Source: a virus. Taken from it: 38,064 nt of DNA. Shown here piece by piece: positions 14,832-24,974 of this stretch (position 1 is its first letter; each line of letters begins with the position of its first letter). The position numbers and the translations under genes are program-made. The notes below the pieces were generated by a model that saw only the letters and a program-made list of their open reading frames with translations, ran no database searches and was not told where the DNA came from. The stretch is from positions 1 through 38,064 of IMG/VR virus record IMGVR_UViG_3300035670_000617, one strand, 5' to 3'.

Positions 14832-16094
14832 ATGACAGCATACAGCACTCAGGGGCAGCGATACGCATTCAAAAAACAGGCGTCCGGATTCGGGACGGCA
14901 GAGACGACCGGGCTGAAAGACTTCCGACCTGAAGGACAGCCCACGCAGAAGGCACCGGTCAAGGCCGCGGCTCAGCCTAACTGCCTCTATGCGAACGAGC
15001 ACCAGAACACTAAGCCCATTGTCTATGACACGTCGCACAATGACGCGATGAAGATCGCTTGGTTGCTTCGGCAGGCGGCGGCAGCGGACGGCGAAAGTTC
15101 GACGGAATCGATCTTCGAATCTGGCGGGTATACGTGCACGAAGGCGGCTGATGATACGACCGTTGCGGTTTACACTTCCGACACTTCGTTCACCGCGACT
15201 GCTGACAAATTCGGCGTTGGCTACGGATGCAATGTTGAGCTTTCCGATGGTCGATGGTGGCCGATTGTATGCGCAGACTACAACACCGGCAACGCAATCG
15301 TCCCGGGCATGGCGCTTCCGTCAGCAACAGAGGCAAGCAAGGCTCTCAATGCTGCCCTGACTGTTACGCCAGGCGCAGCGGCTGAAATCACAGGTACCAA
15401 CCTGCTGACCATCCACACCTATGTCAAGGCGTTGGACGGCACGGATCAAGAAATCATTGTCAATCAAGATTGTGCGATGGTGGGCCTCGACGACATCACC
15501 ATTGAGCCGGGTGGCATGCTTGTGCTGTCGGCTACATTTGGCGCGTCGTCTGTGACTGAGAGCGCCGGTGCATCGGCGCTATCTGTCAACGACTTCGCAG
15601 ACTATGATGGCGGAGTGCGTCATTGCGATGACGTGTTCTGTCAGTTCGCAGCGGCGAGCGCTGCCGGCGGTATCGCAGCCGCGTACCAGAACTTCCTCAA
15701 GGCGACCATCAAGATCCCAATTACGGCCGAACCGATCCCGGGCATGGGCAGCACGTCCACGGTCAACGGGGTTCAGGGCTGGATGAAAAAGGTCGCGCCG
15801 GCAGAGATCACGCTTGAGCTGTTGTACGACGCTGACAAGATGGACGATTGGAACGGCACGAATGCCAGCCGGTACATCGGGCTCGTGCGCGCAGGCGCAG
15901 CTGAGACGGATGCGTCGTGGGCGTTCATCGCGCCCAATGCGCACCTCACATCGATGGATGCGACCTATGCCGGTAACAATGAGTACCGCTGTACGGCCAC
16001 CTACAAGACACGGCCTGCCGGATACAATTCCACGACTGCCACCGCAGACCAGGGTAATCAACCTTGGTACCTGATTGTCGGGGCACGCGGATGA
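14832..16094 (+). CDS. Major tail (tube) protein
   Basis: This 420-residue beta-rich protein has the size and place of a siphophage tail-tube subunit, just before the tail chaperones and tape measure. It has TNLLTIHTYVKALDGTDQEIIVNQDCAMVGLDDITIEPGGMLVLSATF in the middle and a C-terminal strand, EYRCTATYKTRPAGY. GGAGCAAACAGAC precedes the ATG. The next gene starts inside its final codons. Hexameric rings of this protein would stack around the tape measure. Confidence 0.75.
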   Translation: MTAYSTQGQRYAFKKQASGFGTAETTGLKDFRPEGQPTQKAPVKAAAQPNCLYANEHQNTKPIVYDTSHNDAMKIAWLLRQAAAADGESSTESIFESGGYTCTKAADDTTVAVYTSDTSFTATADKFGVGYGCNVELSDGRWWPIVCADYNTGNAIVPGMALPSATEASKALNAALTVTPGAAAEITGTNLLTIHTYVKALDGTDQEIIVNQDCAMVGLDDITIEPGGMLVLSATFGASSVTESAGASALSVNDFADYDGGVRHCDDVFCQFAAASAAGGIAAAYQNFLKATIKIPITAEPIPGMGSTSTVNGVQGWMKKVAPAEITLELLYDADKMDDWNGTNASRYIGLVRAGAAETDASWAFIAPNAHLTSMDATYAGNNEYRCTATYKTRPAGYNSTTATADQGNQPWYLIVGARG

Positions 16095-16645
16095 TTAAAC
16101 GTAGAATCACAGAACAGCGGCGGGTGGTGTCCCACTTCGACGAAGCGCTTGCCCATGTACCTATGGACCAGCTGAAAGCGTATTCCAAGAGCCTTGATAT
16201 TGAAGACCTTGGAGACCTGCGTGGATTGAAAGAACGGCCAACTGTGTTTACCGTGCGACCGCTCACGGTCAAGTACGAACACCTCGCGTTTGACATTCAG
16301 ACCGGGATTGACTTCTGGGGGATCTTCTCTACGCATGTCACGGCGGTTACGGATCTTCCGTTCGAACTGACGTTCATCGATGACGTGATCAACGAGAAGC
16401 ATCGGTCTGAATTTCCGCCGCGCATTGTACAGGACATTGCCAGCATTGTTGTCACGCTGTCGAACAACAATGGAGAGTCGATCCCTTTTACGCCGCCGGG
16501 CGGATTCTGGCGATTTGTGGGCGAAGCAAAATCCCGACGTGCGAGCGAGGCGGGGGCTGTCGCTTCGGCGGCTGTGGAGTCCAGCGCTTCTCAGTTGGCG
16601 AACGCCTTGACGGTTGCTACACCGACGAATACCGACTGCCCGTAG
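16091..16645 (+). CDS. Tail assembly chaperone (G-like)
   Basis: The 184-residue protein starts at 16091, overlapping the tail-tube stop as ATGA. It begins MIKRRITEQRRVVSHFDEALAHV and its last 40 residues are an Ala/Ser-rich linker ending in CP-TAG. Place before the tape measure, size and the open -1 frame over its 3' end fit the lambda G/T arrangement. The chaperone coats the tape measure during tail assembly and is not in the mature tail. Confidence 0.68.
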   Translation: MIKRRITEQRRVVSHFDEALAHVPMDQLKAYSKSLDIEDLGDLRGLKERPTVFTVRPLTVKYEHLAFDIQTGIDFWGIFSTHVTAVTDLPFELTFIDDVINEKHRSEFPPRIVQDIASIVVTLSNNNGESIPFTPPGGFWRFVGEAKSRRASEAGAVASAAVESSASQLANALTVATPTNTDCP

Positions 16646-16878
16646 GCGATGAGCCATTGTGGCTGCGGTGTTGTCCTCATTGGTTGACCCGGCAACCTGC
16701 GATCATGGAATGCGGAGACGCGTACTACTGGACACAGAGCGGTAATCTGGCAGCTATCTACAACAGCGCGCGACCGATACCGGTAGCGCTCAAACATGCG
16801 GTGAAGGCTTTCGATGCAGGATACAACGACGCACAGCGAGAAATCAGAGAACGAGAGCAACGCGAGCGAAGTGGTTAA
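16555..16878 (+). CDS. Tail assembly chaperone extension by -1 frameshift (T-like)
   Basis: The -1 frame relative to the G-like gene is open from before 16501 to TAA at 16876-16878 and has no good start: TTG at 16657, and an ATG only at 16705 without a ribosome site. It reads ...DEYRLPVGDEPLWLRCCPHWLTRQPAI...ECGDAYYWTQSGNLAAIYNSAR. A shift at the five-G run (16552-16556; codons GCG GGG GCT) or nearby would give a G-T fusion as in lambda. The exact slip site is not certain, since no perfect XXXYYYZ heptamer is present. Confidence 0.55.
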   Translation, partial: GCRFGGCGVQRFSVGERLDGCYTDEYRLPVGDEPLWLRCCPHWLTRQPAIMECGDAYYWTQSGNLAAIYNSARPIPVALKHAVKAFDAGYNDAQREIREREQRERSG

Positions 16879-17053
16879 GCCGTATGCTGCTTTCTGTCTC
16901 GTGCTTCCTACTGCTGAATTTGACGACCTGACGAAATCCGTAATGGAGGAATGTCAGATCATTGCATCGCGGTTTGCTGATCGTGGTGTCACTCTCTCCT
17001 ATAACGTGGCGTCCGCCACGGAAATTCCAATCCCGGAGATCGCACATGGCTGA
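16814..17053 (+). CDS. Small protein between tail chaperone and tape measure
   Basis: This 79-residue protein (MQDTTTHSEKSENES...) has GTGAAGG 6 nt upstream of its ATG, overlaps the T-like frame by 65 bp and the tape-measure start by 8 bp. It has an acidic N-terminus and a compact C-terminal part (EFDDLTKSVMEECQIIASRFADRG). No family is recognised. Confidence 0.5.
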   Translation: MQDTTTHSEKSENESNASEVVKPYAAFCLVLPTAEFDDLTKSVMEECQIIASRFADRGVTLSYNVASATEIPIPEIAHG

Positions 17054-18893
17054 TGTAAACAAAGCAGTCCTGGTAACCTTTGGGGCGATAGGGCAGGAGA
17101 AGCTTGGTAAAGCTCTGTCGTCTACTGCTGCTAAGGTCGGCATTGTCATTGCAGCCGTTGCCATGCTGACCAAAAAGTTTCTTGAAGCCATGGACTCAGC
17201 ACAGGATTTCAGGGGGATGGTTGAACGCACAACGCTTCCGATAGGCAAGTTGAATGCAGAAACCAAGGGACTGATTGATACCACAACCATGTATTCACAG
17301 GCTCTAAAATTGCAACAGGCAGACAGGAAATTGACGGCGGATGAACTAGCCGCAATTGGAAAAGCTGCTGTTGTAACAGGTCAAGCGTTGGGAGAAAACG
17401 GAGATCAGTTAACGGCGCGTTTTGTAGCATTGACAGATGCCGTGATTTCAGGACGTGAACGTGCTTTGCTTCCGTACGGAATAGAGCTGAAAGAAACGAG
17501 TGATAAGGCGGAGAAGGCTGCCGATGCAGTACGTCAGTTGAAGGAAAAATTCGGTGAAGCTACCGTCGCCGTTGAGGGATTCGACGATCAACTATACGCA
17601 TTAAAGAATACCATCGGCACTGTGTTTGCTTTTGAATTCGCAGCAGCGACGAAAGACCTTGATGCTTTTCTGGGCAAGATGATCGGAGAGAACGGCGCTT
17701 CCGATGTCCTTAGGCAGTGGGAATATGATCTGACATCGACCAGTGGAAAGATGGCAGAGTTTTCAAGTGTTCTCGGCGACTCTATAACCATAGCCCTTGC
17801 GCATGATGAGCAGCTCTGGGACAACATTCGAACCGCTGAATCTTACGACAAGATTTTGAAAGACTTCATCCATACAGGGCAGTTGGATGAAGCGTTGACG
17901 CTCATGAGGGCGAAGGCATACAGACGACTTGCCGGACAGATGCGAATCAATATCGCACTGGCTGAATCGATGGGATCGAATCTTGCCAATCAGCTCGGTG
18001 GAAAAATGTTGATGGCGCAGAAGTCAGGCATGAGCGGTGCTGTGGCCGCTGCTGGCGCAAGTGTAAGCAGACCGCGCGGTGGTGGTAGAAGTGCTGCCGT
18101 ATCTCCGATTGACGATCTGTTTAATGCTCCCATGCGCGAAACCGGCATTGACATCTTTGGCGATTCTGGAATTGATCCGCTTGAAATGGGATCTATTTTC
18201 GCTCCGGAAGGCACCGGTGCCTCCGCCGCTTCCGAGCAATATGCTGCCAGCCTTGCCGGACGTCAGGCCATGCTAGAGCAGCAGGCAGACATGGCCATTG
18301 AGGCGCAGCGCATTGAACAGGAGAACGCGCGCAGTCATGTTGCGATATTGTTGGGCATAGAAAAAGATTCAATGGCAGAACGTCAACGCATGTATGAGAC
18401 GGATGCGGAGTATAGGGTCAACGCAAACTTTCAAGCGTTCCAATCCATGACATCTGCCGTCATGACATACGCAACATTGCAAGAGGCCAAAAGTGCGGAA
18501 GGCTTGGCAATGCAGAAGGCCGTATTGATTCCGGCGACAATCGCAAACGGAATTGCAGCAAGCATCGGTGCAATCCGTTCTGTGATGGTTTCTGGTATTC
18601 CGTTCCCTGCTTCGTTGATTACGGCCATCGCGGTATCTGGTTCTGTCATGGCAGCATCTGTGAAGGCGGCTGTTGACATCGGAAAGCAGAAACTCGGTGG
18701 TGTCTCTGCGCCTAGCAGTTCAATGGCTTCATCGTCCAGTTTCAACGCCGGCGGGCTTGGTGCAGCGCAAGGCGGAAGCGGGCAGACGATTGTCAATAAC
18801 ATCGTTGTCGACGGTCAGATTATTCATTCATCTCTGCTGAACGTAAACAGAAGGGCGTCGCAGGCTGGTTCTCCTGCGTTTGAAATGCGATGA
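17046..18893 (+). CDS. Tape measure protein
   Basis: The 615-residue, alanine-rich, largely helical protein has hydrophobic segments at the N-terminus (VGIVIAAVAMLTKKFL) and near 500-565 (LIPATIANGIAASIGAIRS, FPASLITAIAVSGSVMAASV), as in siphophage tape measures. ATG at 17046 has GGAG 7 nt upstream; longer starts in the same frame run over the previous gene. At about 0.15 nm per residue the tail would be about 90 nm. The hydrophobic part may enter the host membrane during DNA entry. Confidence 0.85.
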   Translation: MADVNKAVLVTFGAIGQEKLGKALSSTAAKVGIVIAAVAMLTKKFLEAMDSAQDFRGMVERTTLPIGKLNAETKGLIDTTTMYSQALKLQQADRKLTADELAAIGKAAVVTGQALGENGDQLTARFVALTDAVISGRERALLPYGIELKETSDKAEKAADAVRQLKEKFGEATVAVEGFDDQLYALKNTIGTVFAFEFAAATKDLDAFLGKMIGENGASDVLRQWEYDLTSTSGKMAEFSSVLGDSITIALAHDEQLWDNIRTAESYDKILKDFIHTGQLDEALTLMRAKAYRRLAGQMRINIALAESMGSNLANQLGGKMLMAQKSGMSGAVAAAGASVSRPRGGGRSAAVSPIDDLFNAPMRETGIDIFGDSGIDPLEMGSIFAPEGTGASAASEQYAASLAGRQAMLEQQADMAIEAQRIEQENARSHVAILLGIEKDSMAERQRMYETDAEYRVNANFQAFQSMTSAVMTYATLQEAKSAEGLAMQKAVLIPATIANGIAASIGAIRSVMVSGIPFPASLITAIAVSGSVMAASVKAAVDIGKQKLGGVSAPSSSMASSSSFNAGGLGAAQGGSGQTIVNNIVVDGQIIHSSLLNVNRRASQAGSPAFEMR

Positions 18894-19774
18894 GCGAACA
18901 ACAGGCAATCTGTAAAGCGGTTGAAGTAGCTCTTACAGATACATTCATCATCGAAGAGGATGCAACCGGCGCATCTCAAACGATCAACCCGTCGCAGACT
19001 CTATTCCCGAACGTGCTCGCCCTGTGGTCTGACATCGTGAGTCAGATCACTCTTGCCAACACAACAGGGGCATTCAACTATTACGCGTTGTTGACCACAC
19101 TGCAGACGCCATTGAAATGTTTGCTGGTAAGCACCGGCGACGACTTGATTTCTGCTACTGGCACACTTGCGGCCACATTCGGATTCACAGGATCTGAAAC
19201 TCCCTTAACGCCAGTGTCCGGTACAATGATTGAAGCTACATATCGACCCAAACACATTTGGTTTCCGACTTACGTGTCGAGCGATAGCAATTGGTTTTCA
19301 GAAGATCCGGATGAGATGTTTTCAGGCACCATGGGGCAGGATGGAAACTTGTGCGGATTGGGATTCAACGCAAAGCAAAAGCGTAAATTTCAATGGCCTT
19401 GGGATCATGCGTACAATGCAATCAAGTATGCAAATAGCGCGACAGCATATCAGACGACGCGATGCTTCCAGCAGGTCATTCATGACGCAAGGGGAATGGC
19501 ACTTGCGCAATCTGGAAGCAATAACCTGTATTGCAAGGGAGTCTACTACATCCATGACGTGGATGCATTGACCACCGCCAACAGCTCAAACACTGCTCTG
19601 CTGCCGACTACGTGGAATAGTGGAACTGTTGTAGGGACTTACGTTTTCTGTTCGCCCGGTGCGCCTGTCGTGGTTGGTGCTTCCACGGCTGAACTCCGCT
19701 CATACTACGACCTGGAACTTGAATTGACCGTTGGAACTGCACCATCGTGGGGTTGGGACATCACGCCGTCATGA
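18890..19774 (+). CDS. Tail tip protein after the tape measure
   Basis: The 294-residue protein starts by ATGA overlap with the tape measure stop. It is beta-rich with aromatic and cysteine residues (HIWFPTYVSSDSNWFSEDPDEMF, QWPWDHAYNAIKYANSA). The position after the tape measure suggests a distal tail or tip protein. No domain is recognised. Confidence 0.55.
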   Translation: MSEQQAICKAVEVALTDTFIIEEDATGASQTINPSQTLFPNVLALWSDIVSQITLANTTGAFNYYALLTTLQTPLKCLLVSTGDDLISATGTLAATFGFTGSETPLTPVSGTMIEATYRPKHIWFPTYVSSDSNWFSEDPDEMFSGTMGQDGNLCGLGFNAKQKRKFQWPWDHAYNAIKYANSATAYQTTRCFQQVIHDARGMALAQSGSNNLYCKGVYYIHDVDALTTANSSNTALLPTTWNSGTVVGTYVFCSPGAPVVVGASTAELRSYYDLELELTVGTAPSWGWDITPS

Positions 19775-20535
19775 CGCTGAACAAAACACTGCTGTCAGGC
19801 AATACACCTAATGCCTACATCTGGCACGTCTGCGGGTATCCGTGGGCGATTACCAATTCAAACGCGTGCAAGACGTGGATTGATGGTGGTAGCGCCAACG
19901 CCATACAGATGCGCAAGTATTTGTTTGGTACAATAGAAAGTCTGTCAGGTGCATACTCCTCGAATTCCGTTACCGTTCTCACATCGCTGAATGACATCGG
20001 CGAATGGAAGGTTGACTACAACGAAGACAAAGGATTGAATTGTAGCCAATGGTCTGTCAGGATCGGAGGGCAGTATAATTTCAAATGGTCCTTTGGTGCA
20101 TCGTTTGATCACTTTGGATTGATAGGTTTAGACTGGCAACCAAACCAGTACACGTCAGGCGCGGCTTGGTCTGTGGTCGGTGTTGACTTCGAACCTGATG
20201 CGACAACTTTTGAAGCCGATCTGTACTGGCCCATCAATAGAGATTTCGGATTGAAGACGTATATTGACAGCGCGTACAGCGGAGAAACGTTGACGTATGC
20301 GCGCTATCTGTGGACATCTCAGTCTTGCCTTGTTCCGATTGGTGCATCATCGACTGACGGCGATTACTACACTGTCACGTGTAGAGCGTGTCAGTTCAAC
20401 ACGCCACGCGAAGCGGTGCGGGCATCGGTTGAATACCAGAACGTTCTGATCACAAACTATCCGCAGGGCATGGCCGGAAACACGGCGCGTCTGTATGGCC
20501 TGCTGTTTGACGAAGCGGGAAACTTCATCGAGTAA
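19771..20535 (+). CDS. Tail tip protein
   Basis: The 254-residue protein begins at the ATG in TCATGACG (19771), overlapping the upstream stop as ATGA; longer in-frame starts would overlap by far more. It has a beta-rich sequence with many Trp and Tyr (WKVDYNEDKGLNCSQWSVRIGGQYNFKWSFGASFDHFG). It belongs to the tail-tip block between tape measure and hub. I have no family. Confidence 0.55.
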   Translation: MTLNKTLLSGNTPNAYIWHVCGYPWAITNSNACKTWIDGGSANAIQMRKYLFGTIESLSGAYSSNSVTVLTSLNDIGEWKVDYNEDKGLNCSQWSVRIGGQYNFKWSFGASFDHFGLIGLDWQPNQYTSGAAWSVVGVDFEPDATTFEADLYWPINRDFGLKTYIDSAYSGETLTYARYLWTSQSCLVPIGASSTDGDYYTVTCRACQFNTPREAVRASVEYQNVLITNYPQGMAGNTARLYGLLFDEAGNFIE

Positions 20536-20537
20536 CC

Positions 20538-23159
20538 ATGGCACTCACAAAACCAATATTGATGAACAGTGGTAAGGTGAAGAACAATCTATCCCGCGAT
20601 GCCAAGGGAGAGTGGAATGTTTCTACCGGCGGATTCACTGAACAGTTCAACGTATCCGTTACACCACGAAGGTTTCGAGGGCAGTTGCATGGGTTCCATT
20701 TTTCCGCTTGCACCTTGAGCGAGGCCGATGGGATCTATGTCACCAGCCCTCCGCATCTGTGGTTGCTGATTGATGCGCTAGGAACTGGCGTCTCATTCGT
20801 TGGATATCATGCCAACCTGAACAGCGGAGATCCAATCCGATATGAAGATAGGACTACGCTTGATGAAGATGCGTTGACGCTGCTTAACACTATCGCACCG
20901 ACTGGATACACGTTCACACGTGCAAGCGATGGCGACATTGTTTACGATGGCGGGACCGGTGCTGAAAACGTTCGCATCGGTGGCCTTCTCCCATGGGTTC
21001 TAGGGTGGGGTTATCTGTACAAGGATTCCGTTCCTGAACAGATCATCGAATGCCAGCGCTATGAATATCCGGGAACCAATAATTCTACTGCCAAGTGGTC
21101 ATTCCCATATGCCAAGATGGCGAGGAGTTACACAAGCGGTGAGGTTGAAACTATCTATCCGCAGGGTGATATCTCAGATCCTAACTGGCTTTCGTCGTTT
21201 GTGTATATCCGCAAGGAAACGGATGCTTCACTCGATAGATACGAGTACCTGAAAAACAAATCTACTTTTACATATTTTTACCAGTTGGATTTATCAACGT
21301 GGTCATATGCTGAAGTGATGGGAGGCCGTGACCTACACAAGATACCCGAAGACAACGATGGTAATTTTAGATTGTACTATCAGCCGCTGAACGATGTTGA
21401 ACCGAAGGTCGGTGATAAAGTTCGATTCGCAAGATCCACTCAGATGCATTTCTGGATCACGGCTACAGGTACAAGCACAAGCGGGATTGATTACATCACT
21501 GTCAAGGACAAAGAAAACAACGGCGATTACGTTGACCATGAGATCGCCAATATTCCGTATGTAATGGGATGGTGCACAGGATTCAAGGAAGAATTCGAAA
21601 CTGAATCAGAGTGGACTCGGCAGCTTGATATACTTCTATTGGCTTCAAATTCTCAGGAAGAAATCGACGGGGTCTACTCTTCCATCACCGGCACGCAATA
21701 CGACGATCCGAATGAGATCATAGACCCACGCGAGGCCGAGAGCAAAAATCTGAAAAAGCTACTTGGCGATTTCCTTGGCGACCACACGGAGAGCGCCGGT
21801 ATACCGGGTACGATTCGGCAAACTACATTCTGGAATTGCTTCACACGTGAAGACGGCAGCTATGAATTGCTAGACCTTGATTCGCTGGAACGCATAGTCA
21901 AGGCGCGAGGGATAGAAGGACTCAGATATAAGCTCATCATCGATTACGGCGAAGACGAAAACGATATTGAAGCGCAAGAGATAAACGTATTTGAATTGCT
22001 GAACGGCATCTGTCAGACGTTCGGCGCGCGAATGGCGTGGCGATACAGCGAAACGAAACGGGCTTGGTTCGTCACGTTCGTTCCGTACTTTGGCGAATCT
22101 CTTGCACAGGTTGTCTTTGGTTCGCGCGTGATAACAGACAATGACCTATCGAAGCCGTTTGTTTCTGGCGTGGCTCCTGGTACATGGCGATACAAAGGCA
22201 TTACGGCCACATACAAAAATCAAGACGATGTAGATATTGTGTTCAACGTCAAGCCGCGCGATGGTCGCTCTATCGCTGCGAATTCGGCGGAGATGTTGAC
22301 CATATCTGATACGTTGACTGTCATTCCGCCTAAGCAACCTTGTTACAATCAGTTTACTAGATTGTTCTCGGATTACATGCAGGAATTTTCTGCGGAGACC
22401 TACACACATCATGCATCCCTGAAAATGACTAAGGCAGCCATGATTCCGGTAGGAATGGGGATTGCCTTGGAAAGTGACAGCATCATAACAAGGGAGACCG
22501 GTAGACCGTATGAATCAGCGATTGAATTGCTCACACCAAAACAGTACGCAACTGTCAATAGTGCACGTTACAAATGGGGACGTGCTCCAAGCCTTGACCT
22601 TGAAATGGTCACCAGCACCATAGAACGCAAGGGCATTGGGCCTGCGTTTTTTGTGGCCGCTGCCAACATAAGCAATACCAATGCAGTCTTGACAATTTCA
22701 GCCGTTACGGCAATTGGTTTGCCAGTGCCGGCAGGGTATGCAAGCGGTCTTCCGATCATCGGATATTTTGGCTGTTGGGATTTCGACGAAGCGGACGGAA
22801 CAATCAAGGCGCGCAATTGTAGCTGTGGCAATTACGGCGTCACGATCTGGGAGCGCAACGCAACGCAAGTCACGAAGGTTGGCGCGTCAAGGAACTGTTG
22901 GGATGGTGTACTTGTTCAACCTACATCGACGAACGTTGCCAACGGCACATGCACAATATCATTGAATGGTGGTGTGGATACTAACTTCGATACTGTCAAG
23001 ACTGCCGGAAAGGGCTTCATTGTCAAGTTCTCCGCCGTGGATGCGTCCACCATGCAGCCATGTCAATTGACATTGTACGGCCATTATGGAAGCTCTGCTA
23101 ATAGGCTATCAACCACAGGCGGTGCAGCTACCGTATCGCCGATCATGATAGGCGGATGA
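20538..23159 (+). CDS. Large tail tip/hub protein
   Basis: At 873 residues this is the largest protein of the genome. The middle (about 395-560) has NLKKLLGDFLGDHTESAGIPG and VFELLNGICQTFGARMAWRYSETKRAWFVTF, followed by SRVITDNDLSKPF, like the hub domain that plugs the tail and carries receptor parts. The N-terminal part is beta-rich and the C-terminal 200 residues contain an NCSCGN cysteine cluster. It likely joins the tip to fibres or acts as receptor binder. Start at 20538 just after the preceding stop. Confidence 0.7.
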   Translation: MALTKPILMNSGKVKNNLSRDAKGEWNVSTGGFTEQFNVSVTPRRFRGQLHGFHFSACTLSEADGIYVTSPPHLWLLIDALGTGVSFVGYHANLNSGDPIRYEDRTTLDEDALTLLNTIAPTGYTFTRASDGDIVYDGGTGAENVRIGGLLPWVLGWGYLYKDSVPEQIIECQRYEYPGTNNSTAKWSFPYAKMARSYTSGEVETIYPQGDISDPNWLSSFVYIRKETDASLDRYEYLKNKSTFTYFYQLDLSTWSYAEVMGGRDLHKIPEDNDGNFRLYYQPLNDVEPKVGDKVRFARSTQMHFWITATGTSTSGIDYITVKDKENNGDYVDHEIANIPYVMGWCTGFKEEFETESEWTRQLDILLLASNSQEEIDGVYSSITGTQYDDPNEIIDPREAESKNLKKLLGDFLGDHTESAGIPGTIRQTTFWNCFTREDGSYELLDLDSLERIVKARGIEGLRYKLIIDYGEDENDIEAQEINVFELLNGICQTFGARMAWRYSETKRAWFVTFVPYFGESLAQVVFGSRVITDNDLSKPFVSGVAPGTWRYKGITATYKNQDDVDIVFNVKPRDGRSIAANSAEMLTISDTLTVIPPKQPCYNQFTRLFSDYMQEFSAETYTHHASLKMTKAAMIPVGMGIALESDSIITRETGRPYESAIELLTPKQYATVNSARYKWGRAPSLDLEMVTSTIERKGIGPAFFVAAANISNTNAVLTISAVTAIGLPVPAGYASGLPIIGYFGCWDFDEADGTIKARNCSCGNYGVTIWERNATQVTKVGASRNCWDGVLVQPTSTNVANGTCTISLNGGVDTNFDTVKTAGKGFIVKFSAVDASTMQPCQLTLYGHYGSSANRLSTTGGAATVSPIMIGG

Positions 23160-23160
23160 C

Positions 23161-23856
23161 ATGACACTTTCTCAGACAACCGGTGCCATGCTGAAAAATG
23201 ATGCATGGGAGGTGGCAGACCTTAACGCCGCTGACAGATTGCAGGCAAAGTGTAGTCATGTAATCGTTGCGCATCCGCAGTGTTCTCAATTCCAGTATGA
23301 CGATGGTCGCGAAGACAACTATGGATTCCTTGTCAAGGATTTCGAGTTCTCAATTACAATGGCTGACCCGGCTACAGGTCAAACGCCGGATTCTATTTCC
23401 ACAGTGGATGTGGAAAACAATGCAACAGGAATACTTGAATACACAATTCCTGATGATGATACACCAACATGGCACGACTCTGATACAGTCGAAGGATACG
23501 CCAACGGAACCAAGTTGAAGATCGGTGGATACAGTAACGATGACAATCCAATGATTGTAACACATACCCTGTGTTTTCAATTCGAGGATCTGTCAGGTGA
23601 AGAACCTGCCTTATGCGCATACAACTGGCAATATGGACCGGATAGCACGGAGGATGCCAACGACGCGACCTTTGAAATCGGAGCCGTTCATACACAAACG
23701 CCAACGGCTGATGACTGGGTTCCGTACGGTCCAGGCGAATCATGCAGTACATACGAAATGAAAACTTTGCTCTGTCACAATAACAACCGATTGAACTACA
23801 GAACCAACATGAAACAGTGTGTATTTGTCGGCTGGCAGGGGCAGCCTGTGTCATGA
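23161..23856 (+). CDS. Tail tip or fibre protein
   Basis: The 231-residue protein follows the hub gene directly and overlaps the next by ATGA. Its sequence is beta-rich and acidic (PDDDTPTWHDSDTVEGYANGTKLKIGGYSNDDNPMIV) with scattered cysteines. The gene order suggests a tip or receptor-binding accessory. No motif is recognised. Confidence 0.5.
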   Translation: MTLSQTTGAMLKNDAWEVADLNAADRLQAKCSHVIVAHPQCSQFQYDDGREDNYGFLVKDFEFSITMADPATGQTPDSISTVDVENNATGILEYTIPDDDTPTWHDSDTVEGYANGTKLKIGGYSNDDNPMIVTHTLCFQFEDLSGEEPALCAYNWQYGPDSTEDANDATFEIGAVHTQTPTADDWVPYGPGESCSTYEMKTLLCHNNNRLNYRTNMKQCVFVGWQGQPVS

Positions 23857-24974
23857 CGACTTGGACATCTACAGCGCCAATGTGGTGCAATTACAACGCG
23901 CATACTATCGGAGCCGTTCCGTCTTCTGGCGTCATTGGTGCGGCTCATATGTCCATGTTGTACCATGTCAATTTTGCGCGCAGCGGGCAAATCATGAATT
24001 ACATTGGGGGGGTCAGCCCTGTTGCTGCTTCACCTTCGAGCGACAATTATTTTTACGTTGCTTTTCCGCAGACGGCTCATCCGAATTCAACAAGTAAAAA
24101 GCGGTACTTTGTAATCCACTTCACCGCATACGATGATGCCGCAAGTACATCATGCACCGTCCAGATCAATGACAGCGGCGGAACACCAGTGGCAACTATC
24201 CCGGTCAGTACGTCAAAGACGAATGACATGGCAGAAGGTCCTAACGGAGCCAGCCTTTTCTATATGTGGTCGCAGGACTACGACGCCACACACGGCGATT
24301 GTGCCGGAGAAGGTTCACTTGCATACAATGTCTTCGTTGTGCACATCACAAACGTATTCATCGGAACGTTCAGCGCGTTTGAAGTTCAACCCAATGCATC
24401 AGTCATGAACACACTCACGGGGAGAGATTTCAAAATTCATCCCACTGCGTTGATGGGCGGTATGCCAGTGCGTGGATATACAGATCCAACAAACGGTCCG
24501 TTCAACGTTGGATCTCTATTCCAGAATCAACATTCAAGGGATGCCGGTTATGATTCGCTGGTGGCATCGTCGCGCCGTTGTCTGTTTGCGTGGTGCCATC
24601 CACAGGGACGTTACATCATAGGCGCAGGCGCAGCCGGTTATGATGATGTATTCGAGGATGAGATCGGTAACGCCATAACTTTCAAGGTTTTTCCACGAGA
24701 ACTTCGCGACAGTAAAGCTTGTAAATTTGATCTTGCGCTTGTTGCCAGATCCGACACTGGAACAAAGATCAAGGTAACGGCAGTTGCATCATCGACGAGC
24801 GTTGAAATTAATCTTGATGCTTCATCAGATCCTAAATTGTATGTTTCCACAAATTGGGCGGCAACGACAGGTTTAGCATTTGAAACGATTAGAATCGAAG
24901 CATACGTTTCAAGCTCTGCAGCTGTCGAATTGAAATCATTACAACTGTTCGAATCGGAGACATTGACGCCATGA
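23853..24974 (+). CDS. Putative receptor-binding or fibre protein
   Basis: This 373-residue protein starts at the ATG at 23853. It is beta-rich throughout and hydrophilic, with VFVVHITNVFIGTFSAFEVQPNAS and a C-terminal jelly-roll-like end (LYVSTNWAATTGLAFETIRIEAYVSSSAAVELKSLQLFE). It is the last virion-type gene before the lysis-like genes. Receptor binding is plausible from place and fold, not from sequence. Confidence 0.5.
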   Translation: MTTWTSTAPMWCNYNAHTIGAVPSSGVIGAAHMSMLYHVNFARSGQIMNYIGGVSPVAASPSSDNYFYVAFPQTAHPNSTSKKRYFVIHFTAYDDAASTSCTVQINDSGGTPVATIPVSTSKTNDMAEGPNGASLFYMWSQDYDATHGDCAGEGSLAYNVFVVHITNVFIGTFSAFEVQPNASVMNTLTGRDFKIHPTALMGGMPVRGYTDPTNGPFNVGSLFQNQHSRDAGYDSLVASSRRCLFAWCHPQGRYIIGAGAAGYDDVFEDEIGNAITFKVFPRELRDSKACKFDLALVARSDTGTKIKVTAVASSTSVEINLDASSDPKLYVSTNWAATTGLAFETIRIEAYVSSSAAVELKSLQLFESETLTP

